Shown here: positions 8,933 through 15,919 of the stretch, piece after piece
Numbering within the stretch: the first letter of the stretch is position 1
Layout of the letters: the number at the start of each line of letters is the position of its first letter
Assembly: GCA_042091495.1 (NCBI GenBank)
Contig: JBELHJ010000038.1
Coordinates: 1 to 21,316, forward strand
Source: JBELHJ01 sp042091495
Lineage (GTDB): Bacteria > Bacteroidota > Bacteroidia > Flavobacteriales > Flavobacteriaceae
Reading direction: 5' to 3'
Length of the DNA: 21,316 nt
Program-made: the position numbers and the translations under genes
The notes under the pieces: generated by a model
What the model was told of the DNA's origin: nothing
What the model saw: only the letters and a program-made list of their open reading frames with translations
Database searches by the model: none

Positions 8933-10222
8933 ATGAAAAAAATCAAATTTTTTATAATGCCTCTAGGGGTTATTATGATGTTAGTGGGATGCAAAACTTA
9001 TGAGTCTAATTCAGCTAAAGAAACATTGCGTGGTACTCTGGATGGTTATTATGATGGTAAAACGGTAAGTGCATCAATGCGAAGATATATTGAACAATGG
9101 AATCAAACTGAGCCTACACAAAATGAGTTTTATTCAAGTTTTAGTTATCATGGTTTAAAAGGGTTAGAGTATGAAGAAGGTATTTCAAGAAGAGATCCCA
9201 GTACAATTATTAAAGTAGACGGTACTTATTACGTATACTACACCAGAAGCCCAAAAACTAAAGCTCCTGTGGGTTATTTAAAAGCAACTAAATTTTTACC
9301 TGCTAATACCTGGGATATGTGTGATATTTATTATGCAACCAGTAAAGATGGTAAAGTTTGGGAGGAACAAGGAGTGGCTGCAAAACGTGGCCCAGAAGGT
9401 GAGTTTGATGATCGCAGTGTGTTTACTCCAGATATCATGTATTATAAAGGAAAATACTATTTGTATTATCAGGCTGTAAAGTTTCCTTACACAGAACGAT
9501 CAAAAAATGTTATTGGAATGAGCTGGTCCTACAGTCCAACAGGACCGTGGAATAGACATCCAGAGCCAATATTAAAATCTGGAAAATCTGGTGTATTTGT
9601 AGAAGGATCTAAAAAACGTGCTCACATATCGGCTTACGGAGATTTTGACAGTCAAAAAGTACACGACCCTAATTTAATTGTAAGAGATGGTAAAATTTGG
9701 ATGTATTACAAAGCACATCCAATGGGAGTTCAAAGTGAGCATGAGGCTCCTAGAGGAGTTGGTTTAAAAAAACCATATCCAAATTTTACAATGGGTGTAG
9801 CAATTGCAGAAACTCCCGAAGGGCCTTTTATTAAACATCCTTTAAACCCTGTTTCGGCAAGTGGACATGAAGCACTTGTTTGGCCATATAAAGAGGGTGT
9901 AGCTACTATGATTACTGCAAATGGTCCAGAAAAAAACACCATACAGTGGGCTAAAGATGGTGTGAATTTTAAAGTTAAAGCACATATTGTTTTACCGCCA
10001 GATGCTGCGGGATTATACTGTCCAGATAAATATGACAACACGACCAACGGTAAAGGATTTACTTGGGGTATGGCACATATTGCACAATCTAAATCTAAGC
10101 CTTGGGCTTATTTGATAGGATTTAAATGTGATTTAAGTCAAGACGTAAATGATTTTAATCATAAGCGAGAAAATATTAGATTTGATGAAACTTCAAGAGT
10201 TAACTCAACCAGAAGACGCTAA
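8933..10222 (+). CDS. GH117 family alpha-1,3-(3,6-anhydro)-L-galactosidase-like lipoprotein
   Basis: Likely releases L-AHG from neoagarobiose-type oligosaccharides. I chose the ATG at 8933 (429 aa), 1 nt after the previous stop, over an upstream in-frame ATG at 8843, because only 8933 gives a signal peptide with lipobox (MKKIKFFIMPLGVIMMLVGC, Cys20). SASMRR at 46-51 is close to the SxAxxR dimerisation motif, with Ser in place of Ala. 'GLEYEEGISRRDPSTIIK' contains the likely base Asp88. Other family stretches are 'DDRSVFTPDIMYYKGKYYLYYQ', 'HDPNLIVRDGKIWMYYKAH' with Asp245, and 'SGHEALVWP' with His312. It keeps the DDRSVFTP form and the longer loop after 'YYVYYTR' that I associate with characterised neoagarobiose hydrolases, so it is the better candidate for the true L-AHG-releasing enzyme. 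Acylation suggests it is envelope-anchored, probably periplasm-facing or at the surface. Confidence 0.9.
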   Translation: MKKIKFFIMPLGVIMMLVGCKTYESNSAKETLRGTLDGYYDGKTVSASMRRYIEQWNQTEPTQNEFYSSFSYHGLKGLEYEEGISRRDPSTIIKVDGTYYVYYTRSPKTKAPVGYLKATKFLPANTWDMCDIYYATSKDGKVWEEQGVAAKRGPEGEFDDRSVFTPDIMYYKGKYYLYYQAVKFPYTERSKNVIGMSWSYSPTGPWNRHPEPILKSGKSGVFVEGSKKRAHISAYGDFDSQKVHDPNLIVRDGKIWMYYKAHPMGVQSEHEAPRGVGLKKPYPNFTMGVAIAETPEGPFIKHPLNPVSASGHEALVWPYKEGVATMITANGPEKNTIQWAKDGVNFKVKAHIVLPPDAAGLYCPDKYDNTTNGKGFTWGMAHIAQSKSKPWAYLIGFKCDLSQDVNDFNHKRENIRFDETSRVNSTRRR

Positions 10223-10227
10223 TATTT

Positions 10228-11013
10228 ATGAATGATTTTCCAAAAGACACTAAAAGTGCATATAATGTTCCCAATTTGGAACGGGGCCTAATGATTATTG
10301 AATTATTAGCCAAAACCCCAATGGGTCTTACGCTTACAGAGATAATAAACCATTTAGATATATCAAAATCAAGTGCATTTAGAATCACCTCTACCTTGAT
10401 TTATAAAAATTATCTTCAAAAAAATGAGTCCACCAAAAAAATAACGCTATCCAGAAAAATGCTAACTCTTGGCGTTAGTTCTGTTAATGAACAAAGCTTG
10501 GTTGAGGTTTCTATTGATGTCATGAGAGCTTTGAGGGATGATTTGAAGGAGTCAGTATTCTTAGGAATTCTAATAAATAATGAAGGAACTATTTTAGAAC
10601 AAGTAACATCATCTTATCCAGTCAAATTATCTGTTGAGTTGGGAACTAGATATAGTATTCATAGTTCTGTAGGAGGAAAATCTATTTTAGCTTTTTTACC
10701 ATCAAAAGAATCTGATACTATTATTAAAAAAATGACACTTTCAAAGTTTACAGACAAGACTATAATATCCAAAAAAGAATTTAGAAAAGTCCTTTCCTCT
10801 GTTGCAGAGCAAGGTTATGCTATAGATCATGGAGAGGATATAGACGGTATTAACTGTATAGGTGCACCTATATTAAATGAGTATGGTTATCCCGTCGCTG
10901 CCATATGGATTTCTGCTCCGTCTGGACGTCTTAAATCTGAAGATTTTATAGAAAAAGGACAAATTGTAAAGCAATACGCTGCAATTATATCAGAAAAATT
11001 AGGCTTTATTTAA
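10228..11013 (+). CDS. IclR-family transcriptional regulator
   Basis: A 261-aa cytoplasmic regulator starting 5 nt after the GH117 stop, so co-transcribed with the GH117 pair. Residues about 12-75 are the winged helix-turn-helix ('NVPNLERGLMIIELLAKT', then 'LTLTEIINHLDISKSSAFRI'). Residues about 90-258 are the IclR effector-binding domain, with 'SSVGGKSILAFLP', 'GYAIDHGEDIDGINCIGAPI' and 'PVAAIWISAPSGRL'. KdgR, the regulator of KDG and pectin catabolism, is an IclR-family protein that senses a 2-keto-3-deoxy sugar acid. The AHG pathway encoded downstream makes the same kind of compound, so L-KDGal or KDG is a plausible effector here. The likely targets are the inverted repeats at 7710-7721 and 13359-13370. 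Family assignment is strong; targets, effector and sign of control are inferred. Confidence 0.93.
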   Translation: MNDFPKDTKSAYNVPNLERGLMIIELLAKTPMGLTLTEIINHLDISKSSAFRITSTLIYKNYLQKNESTKKITLSRKMLTLGVSSVNEQSLVEVSIDVMRALRDDLKESVFLGILINNEGTILEQVTSSYPVKLSVELGTRYSIHSSVGGKSILAFLPSKESDTIIKKMTLSKFTDKTIISKKEFRKVLSSVAEQGYAIDHGEDIDGINCIGAPILNEYGYPVAAIWISAPSGRLKSEDFIEKGQIVKQYAAIISEKLGFI

Positions 11014-11037
11014 GTATTAAACTTAAAATAATCAATG

Positions 11038-11068
11038 AAAAGGCTGTTTTTTAATAGCCTTTTTTTTT
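11038..11068 (+). terminator. Rho-independent terminator after the iclR-type gene
   Basis: Stem AAAGGCT (11038-11044) with AGCCTTT (11056-11062), an 11-nt loop and a run of nine T. It closes the GH117-iclR operon. Confidence 0.85.
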
Positions 11069-11223
11069 GTCAAAATATTGCAATACAACTGGTTAGATTT
11101 ATCTGGTAATAAACGTGCTATAACTTGTTACAATTGTAGTATATCTAGTTTAACGATTACGCTACTTTTATCTTGAATTTAGTTTCACATATAAAATTAA
11201 TTTTAAATTTAAAACGATTAAAA

Positions 11224-12081
11224 ATGAAAAAAACATTACTTTGTTTAGCGTTGTCTTTATCTGGAATGGCAATTGCTCAAAATCAAACTAATTTACTAAA
11301 ACATTCAAATTTTACAGATGCAACTGGTTTTGAAAAATCATGTAATTCAGGTGAAAGTTATTCTGGTTCTCAAGAAGGTAGAAATGTAGCTATGATTACT
11401 GATAAATGGGTAGCGTGTGGCGGAAAAGCTTCACTTGATAATGGCACCATGAAATTAGATGATTCTGGAAGTACCCCCGTAAGACAGGTCATTTCAAATT
11501 TAACTGTTGGTCATGCATATAAAGTTAAGTTTAATGTTAAGGCTACTGCAGACCGTACTGACTTGTTCAAAGTTTTATTTAAAAACCATGACGATTTACA
11601 AGCTGATGCTTACGATGTTGCTATTGAACTTGTTTCTGGTTCATCTGAAGGAACAAACATTACCGCTAAAGAATTTCAAGTATTAGAAGCTGGATTTTCA
11701 ACGGAGTATCAAACCTATGAGTTTAAGTTTGTAGCTGCTCAAACAGCTTATGCTATTCAATTTCAAGGGGTAAAACAAGATACAGGATCTACTATACATG
11801 TTGATAATTTTGAAATGTATAGTCAAGGTTTATCAAATAATGACTTATCAAAATTCAACTTTTCTTTGAGTCCTAACCCAGCTAAAAATCACATTACTTT
11901 GAACGCTTCAAAGTTTGTTGATAGTTTAGAGATTTACAATAGCTTAGGACAATCTGTTAAAACAGTTGTTTTAGGAGCAACTTCTAATGTTGTAAATATT
12001 GCAGCATTAAACAAAGGGGTATACATCGCTAAAGTTGATATGGCTGGACAAACGGGAACATACCGTTTTATCAAGCAATAG
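11224..12081 (+). CDS. Secreted carbohydrate-binding-like protein with T9SS type A sorting domain (1)
   Basis: Start chosen at the ATG 11224 (285 aa) instead of the TTG at 11173, because it gives a good signal peptide (MKKTLLCLALSLSGMAIA-Q). Residues about 20-200 are a beta-rich single domain with the pattern of CBM4/9-type jelly rolls: 'NLLKHSNFTDATGFEK', 'TPVRQVISNLTVGHAYKVKF', 'AYAIQFQGV' and 'IHVDNFEMY'. Residues about 215-285 are a type IX secretion C-terminal sorting domain ('FSLSPNPAKNHITLNA', 'LEIYNSLGQSVK', 'LNKGVYIAKV', ending TYRFIKQ). It would be exported to the surface or released. No catalytic domain is attached, which is unusual for a CBM-plus-sorting-domain protein. The sorting domain is close to that of the next gene, but the N-terminal domain is not. 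A glycan-binding or adhesion role is inferred. Confidence 0.82.
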   Translation: MKKTLLCLALSLSGMAIAQNQTNLLKHSNFTDATGFEKSCNSGESYSGSQEGRNVAMITDKWVACGGKASLDNGTMKLDDSGSTPVRQVISNLTVGHAYKVKFNVKATADRTDLFKVLFKNHDDLQADAYDVAIELVSGSSEGTNITAKEFQVLEAGFSTEYQTYEFKFVAAQTAYAIQFQGVKQDTGSTIHVDNFEMYSQGLSNNDLSKFNFSLSPNPAKNHITLNASKFVDSLEIYNSLGQSVKTVVLGATSNVVNIAALNKGVYIAKVDMAGQTGTYRFIKQ

Positions 12082-12104
12082 ATAAATTTTAAGGACCTAA
12101 TATC

Positions 12105-12130
12105 ACCCCCTCAATTTGAGGGGTTTTTTT
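12105..12130 (+). terminator. Rho-independent terminator after first T9SS protein
   Basis: CCCCTC...GAGGGG (12107-12112 with 12118-12123) with AATTT between, followed by seven T. The two T9SS genes are therefore probably separate transcripts. Confidence 0.88.
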
Positions 12131-12229
12131 GTGCATTTTTGCTAATTTTTAATACAAATGTGTTAGTTGTTCGTGTAATTCCAATCTTCTTTTTTTTTAA
12201 CTTTATGACACTAACTAATATTTATTCAT

Positions 12230-13135
12230 ATGAAATTAAAAATACTTTATCTCTCGCTATTAGCATTTTGCAGTTTAAATGCTCAGATTATTACGAACTC
12301 TGATTTTGAAACTCTGGATGTAGGGGCATTGGGTAATGCTGGCGCGGGTCTCCCAGATTGGTTTGCACAAACCAATACCAATGCTGCGGGTGATTGTGGA
12401 ACAGAAACAGGTAATGTCCCTATTAACGACGACGTTCGTGTCGTAGATTTTAATGGTAGTAAAGCTATAGCTTTTTATGCCAATGGCAAGCGCTGTAATG
12501 CTGGTAATGGTACTGTTGTTAATAATGCCGCGATACTGGGCCAAAAACTAATGAATCTTGTAGTTGGACAAACGTATGATGTCTCTTTAGATGCTTCTTA
12601 TGATGGTGCAGCCTTAACAGGTGGTATAAATTTTCAAATTAGACCAACAGCAGCATATAATTATGGAGGGCGTGTAGGCTGGTTCAGTACAGCTGACCCA
12701 AAAGCAGCTTATGTGCCTAAAGATGGAATTGTACCAGATTTTACAACGTTTTCATTTCAATTCACGGTCCCTGAAGGAACAGATTTGACAGTAGATCATT
12801 TCTTGGTAGTAGTTAAAGGGGGTGGGGGTATTCCAAACGGAACAGATCATATTATTGTTGATAATGTTACTGTAGCCGAAGGTTTATCCAATAAAGAATT
12901 CTCCAAGTTTCAGTTTAATCTTTTTCCAAATCCAGCAACATCTCAACTTAATTTAAAAGCCAATACCTTTATAGATGGCGTAGTTGTGTCCAATACACTT
13001 GGGCAAAAAGTTAAGCAACTATATTTTGGAACTAGAGAAGCGTCCATAGATGTTTCAGATCTTAATAAAGGCATATATATTATTACTGCTAAAATAGATG
13101 GTCAATCTGGAACCTATCGTTTTATAAAGAAATAA
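12230..13135 (+). CDS. Secreted beta-rich protein with T9SS type A sorting domain (2)
   Basis: A 301-aa protein with signal peptide MKLKILYLSLLAFCSLNA (cleavage before QIITN). Residues about 20-215 form a binding-type domain that opens 'IITNSDFETLDVGALGNAGAGLPDWF', the 'N-x-(D/G)-FE...P-W' beginning typical of CBM4/9-like and other jelly-roll modules. It ends 'DHIIVDNVTVAEGLS'. Residues about 225-301 are a T9SS sorting domain ('FQFNLFPNPATSQLNLKA', 'VVVSNTLGQKVK', 'LNKGIYIITAKIDGQ', TYRFIKK). The sorting domain and linker are closely related to the preceding protein, while the ligand domain has diverged or been replaced. No catalytic residues are recognisable. It lies between the GH117 operon and the AHG catabolic operon, so an extracellular galactan-binding role is plausible but unproven. 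Confidence 0.82.
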   Translation: MKLKILYLSLLAFCSLNAQIITNSDFETLDVGALGNAGAGLPDWFAQTNTNAAGDCGTETGNVPINDDVRVVDFNGSKAIAFYANGKRCNAGNGTVVNNAAILGQKLMNLVVGQTYDVSLDASYDGAALTGGINFQIRPTAAYNYGGRVGWFSTADPKAAYVPKDGIVPDFTTFSFQFTVPEGTDLTVDHFLVVVKGGGGIPNGTDHIIVDNVTVAEGLSNKEFSKFQFNLFPNPATSQLNLKANTFIDGVVVSNTLGQKVKQLYFGTREASIDVSDLNKGIYIITAKIDGQSGTYRFIKK

Positions 13136-13149
13136 TATAACTACATATT

Positions 13150-13182
13150 ACATAAAGCCTCCAAATACGGGGGCTTTTATGT
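13150..13182. terminator. Hairpin terminator after second T9SS protein
   Basis: An imperfect stem of ACATAAAGCC-type arms (13150-13163) with GGGGGCTTTTATGT (13169-13182), 14 nt after the stop. The T run is weak, but the arms are A-rich 5' and T-rich 3'. Confidence 0.65.
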
Positions 13183-13280
13183 AAATAATTTATGCAATTA
13201 AATCAATCTAATTTTAATTAAATAGTTTTCAATTCTTTAAAATTTATTAAGGATTAATAGTCATTATTTTATATTTATAA

Positions 13281-13312
13281 GGGTGTTAAATTATTTAACG
13301 CCTTTTTTTTTT
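13281..13312 (+). terminator. Second terminator-like hairpin before the catabolic operon
   Basis: GGTGTTAAA (13282-13290) pairs with TTTAACGCC (13294-13302) with one G-T wobble and a 3-nt loop, followed by ten T. It sits 70-100 bp before the dehydrogenase start and upstream of the -7 box at 13341. It may be a backup terminator, or an attenuator if transcription starts further upstream. Confidence 0.7.
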
Positions 13313-13340
13313 GAATTTATTAAAATTCAAAATTATATCT

Positions 13341-13382
13341 TATATTTGTTTCAGATGTAAAACAAGTTTTTTATTTGAATAA
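13341..13382 (+). promoter_or_regulatory. Promoter and candidate IclR operator for the AHG catabolic operon
   Basis: TATATTTG at 13341-13348 matches the Bacteroidota -7 box TAnnTTTG. It is followed at 13359-13370 by the inverted repeat AAAAC-AA-GTTTT, the counterpart of GAAAC-AA-GTTTC at 7710-7721. From the repeat to the ATG the two leaders differ by only a few bases, and the repeat sits at almost the same distance from the start codon (repeat centre about 18-20 nt upstream). The -7 box to repeat spacing differs by 11 nt between the two. Control by the IclR protein is inferred. Confidence 0.5.
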
Positions 13383-14399
13383 ATGAGAGCAACAGAGTAT
13401 ATAGGAAACAAATCGTTTTCTGTTTTTGAAAAAGAGATTGCAAATCCTGAAGAAGGAGAAGTAAGAATTAAAGTCGCTTATGTTGGTGTGTGTGGCACCG
13501 ATGTCCATATTTATCATGGTATGATGGATAAACGCGTAAATATTCCTGAAACTATTGGACATGAGATGTCTGGCGTTATTGATGCTGTTGGTACCGGAGT
13601 TTCTGACTATAATATAGGAGACAAAGTTGTGGTTAGACCCTTGGACGATCGAGGTGCTAAACCCTCTGACAAAGGATTTAATCATGTATGTGAAGATTTA
13701 AAATTTATAGGTATTGATAGTCCAGGTGCTATGCAGCAGTATTGGAATGTACCTGCCTTCACATTGCATAAGTTAAAAGATAACACCGATTTAAAATTGG
13801 CTGCGCTTATAGAGCCATTATCAGTAGCTGCTCACGATGTAAGATTAAGTGGTTTAACTTCTAATGAAACTGCTGTTGTAATTGGAGGTGGACCTATTGG
13901 ACTATTAGTTGCTATGGTTGCTAAAGCCCAAGGCGCACAAGTAATAATATCTGAAGTTAATAAAAACAGAATAGCCAAAGCGCAATCCCTTGGATTTGAT
14001 GCGGTAAACCCTATAGATGCAAACTTAGTTGATTATGTTAAAGGAAAGACAGCAGGGAGACTTGCTGATGTTGTTTTTGAAGTAGCAGGAGTACAACCTG
14101 CTCTAGATGTCATGACAGAAGTTGCAGGCATCAGAGGACGTATTGTTATGGTTGCTATTCATGGTGAAAAAAAACCGGTAGACTTGTTTAAGTTCTTTTG
14201 GAAAGAATTAAAGCTTATTGGAGCTAGAGTTTATGAAAAAGAAGATTACGATTATGCTATAGATTTAGTGACTAAAAATGAATTACCGTTTGAGGAAATG
14301 ATTACAGACGTTCAGCCTTTAAGTAATATTCAAAAGGTTTTTGAAGCTATAGATAATAATCCAGAAGGATTGAAAGTATTAATGGATTGTCAACAATAA
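13383..14399 (+). CDS. Zinc-type MDR dehydrogenase, probable 2-keto-3-deoxy-L-galactonate 5-dehydrogenase
   Basis: A 338-aa cytoplasmic medium-chain dehydrogenase of the sorbitol/threonine dehydrogenase type. Catalytic zinc ligands are visible as Cys37 (GVCGTD) and His60-Glu61 (GHE). The Rossmann fingerprint is GGGPIGLL at 168-175. The lobe that normally holds the structural zinc through four cysteines (about residues 88-110) has only Cys103, so that site appears lost. In the agarolytic AHG pathway of Postechiella and Pseudoalteromonas, 2-keto-3-deoxy-L-galactonate is oxidised at C5 to the 2,5-diketo acid and then reduced by a KduD-like enzyme to D-KDG. This gene next to a KduD-like SDR, an AldA-like dehydrogenase and an enolase-family enzyme fits that step. 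The exact substrate is inferred from context; another polyol or sugar-acid substrate is possible. First gene of the catabolic operon. Confidence 0.85.
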   Translation: MRATEYIGNKSFSVFEKEIANPEEGEVRIKVAYVGVCGTDVHIYHGMMDKRVNIPETIGHEMSGVIDAVGTGVSDYNIGDKVVVRPLDDRGAKPSDKGFNHVCEDLKFIGIDSPGAMQQYWNVPAFTLHKLKDNTDLKLAALIEPLSVAAHDVRLSGLTSNETAVVIGGGPIGLLVAMVAKAQGAQVIISEVNKNRIAKAQSLGFDAVNPIDANLVDYVKGKTAGRLADVVFEVAGVQPALDVMTEVAGIRGRIVMVAIHGEKKPVDLFKFFWKELKLIGARVYEKEDYDYAIDLVTKNELPFEEMITDVQPLSNIQKVFEAIDNNPEGLKVLMDCQQ

Positions 14400-14400
14400 A

Positions 14401-14500
14401 NNNNNNNNNNNNNNNNNNNNNNNNNNNNNNNNNNNNNNNNNNNNNNNNNNNNNNNNNNNNNNNNNNNNNNNNNNNNNNNNNNNNNNNNNNNNNNNNNNNN
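14401..14500. other. Assembly gap of 100 N
   Basis: A run of exactly 100 N, the usual placeholder for a gap of unknown size. The SDR after it lacks about 90 N-terminal residues, so the real gap must hold at least roughly 270 bases, and it could hold more. Confidence 0.99.
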
Positions 14501-14986
14501 AATGCAGGTACAATTTTAAGAACACCTGCCGCAGAACACCCCGATGAAATGTGGGATAAAGTGGTTGAGGTTAATCAAAATGCCCAATTTATTCTCACCA
14601 GAGAAATTGGTAAGGATATGATAGCTCGCGGAAGTGGTAAAGTGGTATTCACAGCATCACTTTTAACGTTTCAAGGTGGTATCACTGTGCCAGGTTATGC
14701 TGCGAGTAAGGGAGCGGTTGGCCAGTTAACAATGGCTTTTGCTAACGAATGGGCGAGTAAAGGTGTTAATGTAAATGCTATAGCACCAGGTTATATAGCC
14801 ACAGATAATACTGAAGCTTTAAGAAACGATGCAGACAGATCCAGTTCTATCTTGTCAAGAATTCCTGCGGGAAGATGGGGTGAGGCTAAAGATTTTGCTG
14901 GTCCTGTAGTATTCTTATGTTCTGATGCGGCCGCATACATGCATGGTAGTATCATGTTAGTAGATGGAGGCTGGATGGGCCGTTAA
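14501..14986 (+). CDS. kduD: KduD-like short-chain dehydrogenase, 2-keto-3-deoxygluconate 5-dehydrogenase type (5' lost in gap)
   Basis: 161 C-terminal residues of a classical SDR remain; KduD proteins are about 250 aa, so the N-terminal nucleotide-binding Rossmann motif is in the gap. Visible features are NAG at the start (part of the NNAG motif), catalytic Ser53 ('TASLLTFQGG'), and Tyr66 and Lys70 (YAASK). Then come 'NEWASKGVNVNAIAPGYIATDNTEALR', 'RIPAGRWGEAKDFAGPVVFL' and the C-terminal 'VDGGWMGR'. These stretches closely follow E. coli KduD. In the AHG route such an enzyme reduces the 2,5-diketo-3-deoxy acid to D-KDG, completing the C5 inversion begun by the MDR dehydrogenase upstream. 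Positions are counted from the first visible codon. The family call is strong; cofactor cannot be judged without the N-terminus. Confidence 0.88.
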   Translation, partial: NAGTILRTPAAEHPDEMWDKVVEVNQNAQFILTREIGKDMIARGSGKVVFTASLLTFQGGITVPGYAASKGAVGQLTMAFANEWASKGVNVNAIAPGYIATDNTEALRNDADRSSSILSRIPAGRWGEAKDFAGPVVFLCSDAAAYMHGSIMLVDGGWMGR

Positions 14987-15004
14987 TTTTAAAATTTTAT
15001 TACA

Positions 15005-15819
15005 ATGTCAAAAACTAAAACATACCAATTATATATTAATGGTCAATGGGAAGATTCAGTATCTAACACTTTAGATACGGTTTATAGTCCTACTACAGAA
15101 GAAGTCGTTGGCCAAGTTCAGAATGGCAATGAAGCAGATGCTTTAAAAGCTTTAAAAGCTGCAGAAGCTGCTCAGAAATCTTGGAGAGCTACTCCTCCCA
15201 GATACCGTGCTGAATTGTTGTATAAATTTGCTCAAGAAATTAAAGCTAATGCTGATTATTTGGCAGAACTTTTGGTTAAAGAGCAAGGAAAGTTACTTAA
15301 AGTGGCCAAGATGGAGGTTGCTGTAACAGCTTCATTTATAGAATATGCTTGTGAAGATGCCAGACGCATTGAAGGCGATATTATTCCTTCTGATAATCCC
15401 GGGGAACAAATTTGGATTCAGAAAGTGCCTAAAGGGGTTGTTGTTGCAATCACTGCATGGAATTTCCCTTTAGCTCTAGCTGGTCGTAAATTAGGCCCAG
15501 CTTTAGTAGCAGGAAACACTCTGGTTATAAAACCAACAGAGGAAACACCTTTGGCAACTTTGGAGTTAGGTTATATTGCTGATAAAGTAGGAATTCCGGC
15601 AGGTGTTTTAAATATTGTAACTGGTCCTGGAAGCACCATGGGTAATGCTTTAGTACAAAGTCCTATTACCAAAATGGTAACCATGACAGGCTCAACACCT
15701 GTAGGACAAATTATCGCTAAAACTGCCGCTCAAAATTTAACCCATGTGCAGTTAGAGTTAGGAGGTAAAGCTCCTTTTATAGTATTTGAAGATGCTGATA
15801 TAGATGCCGCTGTTGATGC
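15005..15819 (+). CDS. AldA-like aldehyde dehydrogenase, probable 3,6-anhydro-L-galactose dehydrogenase (3' lost in gap)
   Basis: The N-terminal 272 residues of an NAD(P)-dependent aldehyde dehydrogenase resembling E. coli AldA (lactaldehyde dehydrogenase), which is about 480 aa. It starts at ATG 15005, 18 nt after the SDR. Visible are 'LYINGQWEDSVSNTLD', the cofactor and oxyanion region 'ITAWNFPLALAGRKLGPALVAG' with Asn154, 'NTLVIKPTEETP', the loop 'TMTGSTPVG', and the general-base Glu251 in LELGGK. The catalytic cysteine and the last 200 or so residues fall in the N run. The first step of AHG catabolism is oxidation to 3,6-anhydro-L-galactonate by an aldehyde dehydrogenase of this kind, and the enolase-family gene that follows would use the product. 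The assignment is by context; lactaldehyde or another sugar aldehyde as substrate is the main alternative. Confidence 0.86.
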
Positions 15820-15919
15820 NNNNNNNNNNNNNNNNNNNNNNNNNNNNNNNNNNNNNNNNNNNNNNNNNNNNNNNNNNNNNNNNNNNNNNNNNNNNNNNNN
15901 NNNNNNNNNNNNNNNNNNN
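15820..15919. other. Assembly gap of 100 N
   Basis: Exactly 100 N. Together with the 815 bases before it, it happens to keep the reading frame, producing a false 652-residue fusion of two enzymes. The missing parts (about 200 residues of the aldehyde dehydrogenase, a stop, and the first 15-25 residues of the next gene) need at least about 650-700 bases. Confidence 0.99.

Noticed and set aside
11173..11223. TTG start for the first T9SS protein
   Set aside because: It places 17 residues before a clear signal peptide starting at the ATG at 11224.
14387..14986. SDR starting at the ATG at 14387, overlapping the MDR stop
   Set aside because: That start is inside the MDR gene and its frame continues only through the N run. 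A KduD-type SDR needs about 90 residues before the visible NAG, which cannot fit.
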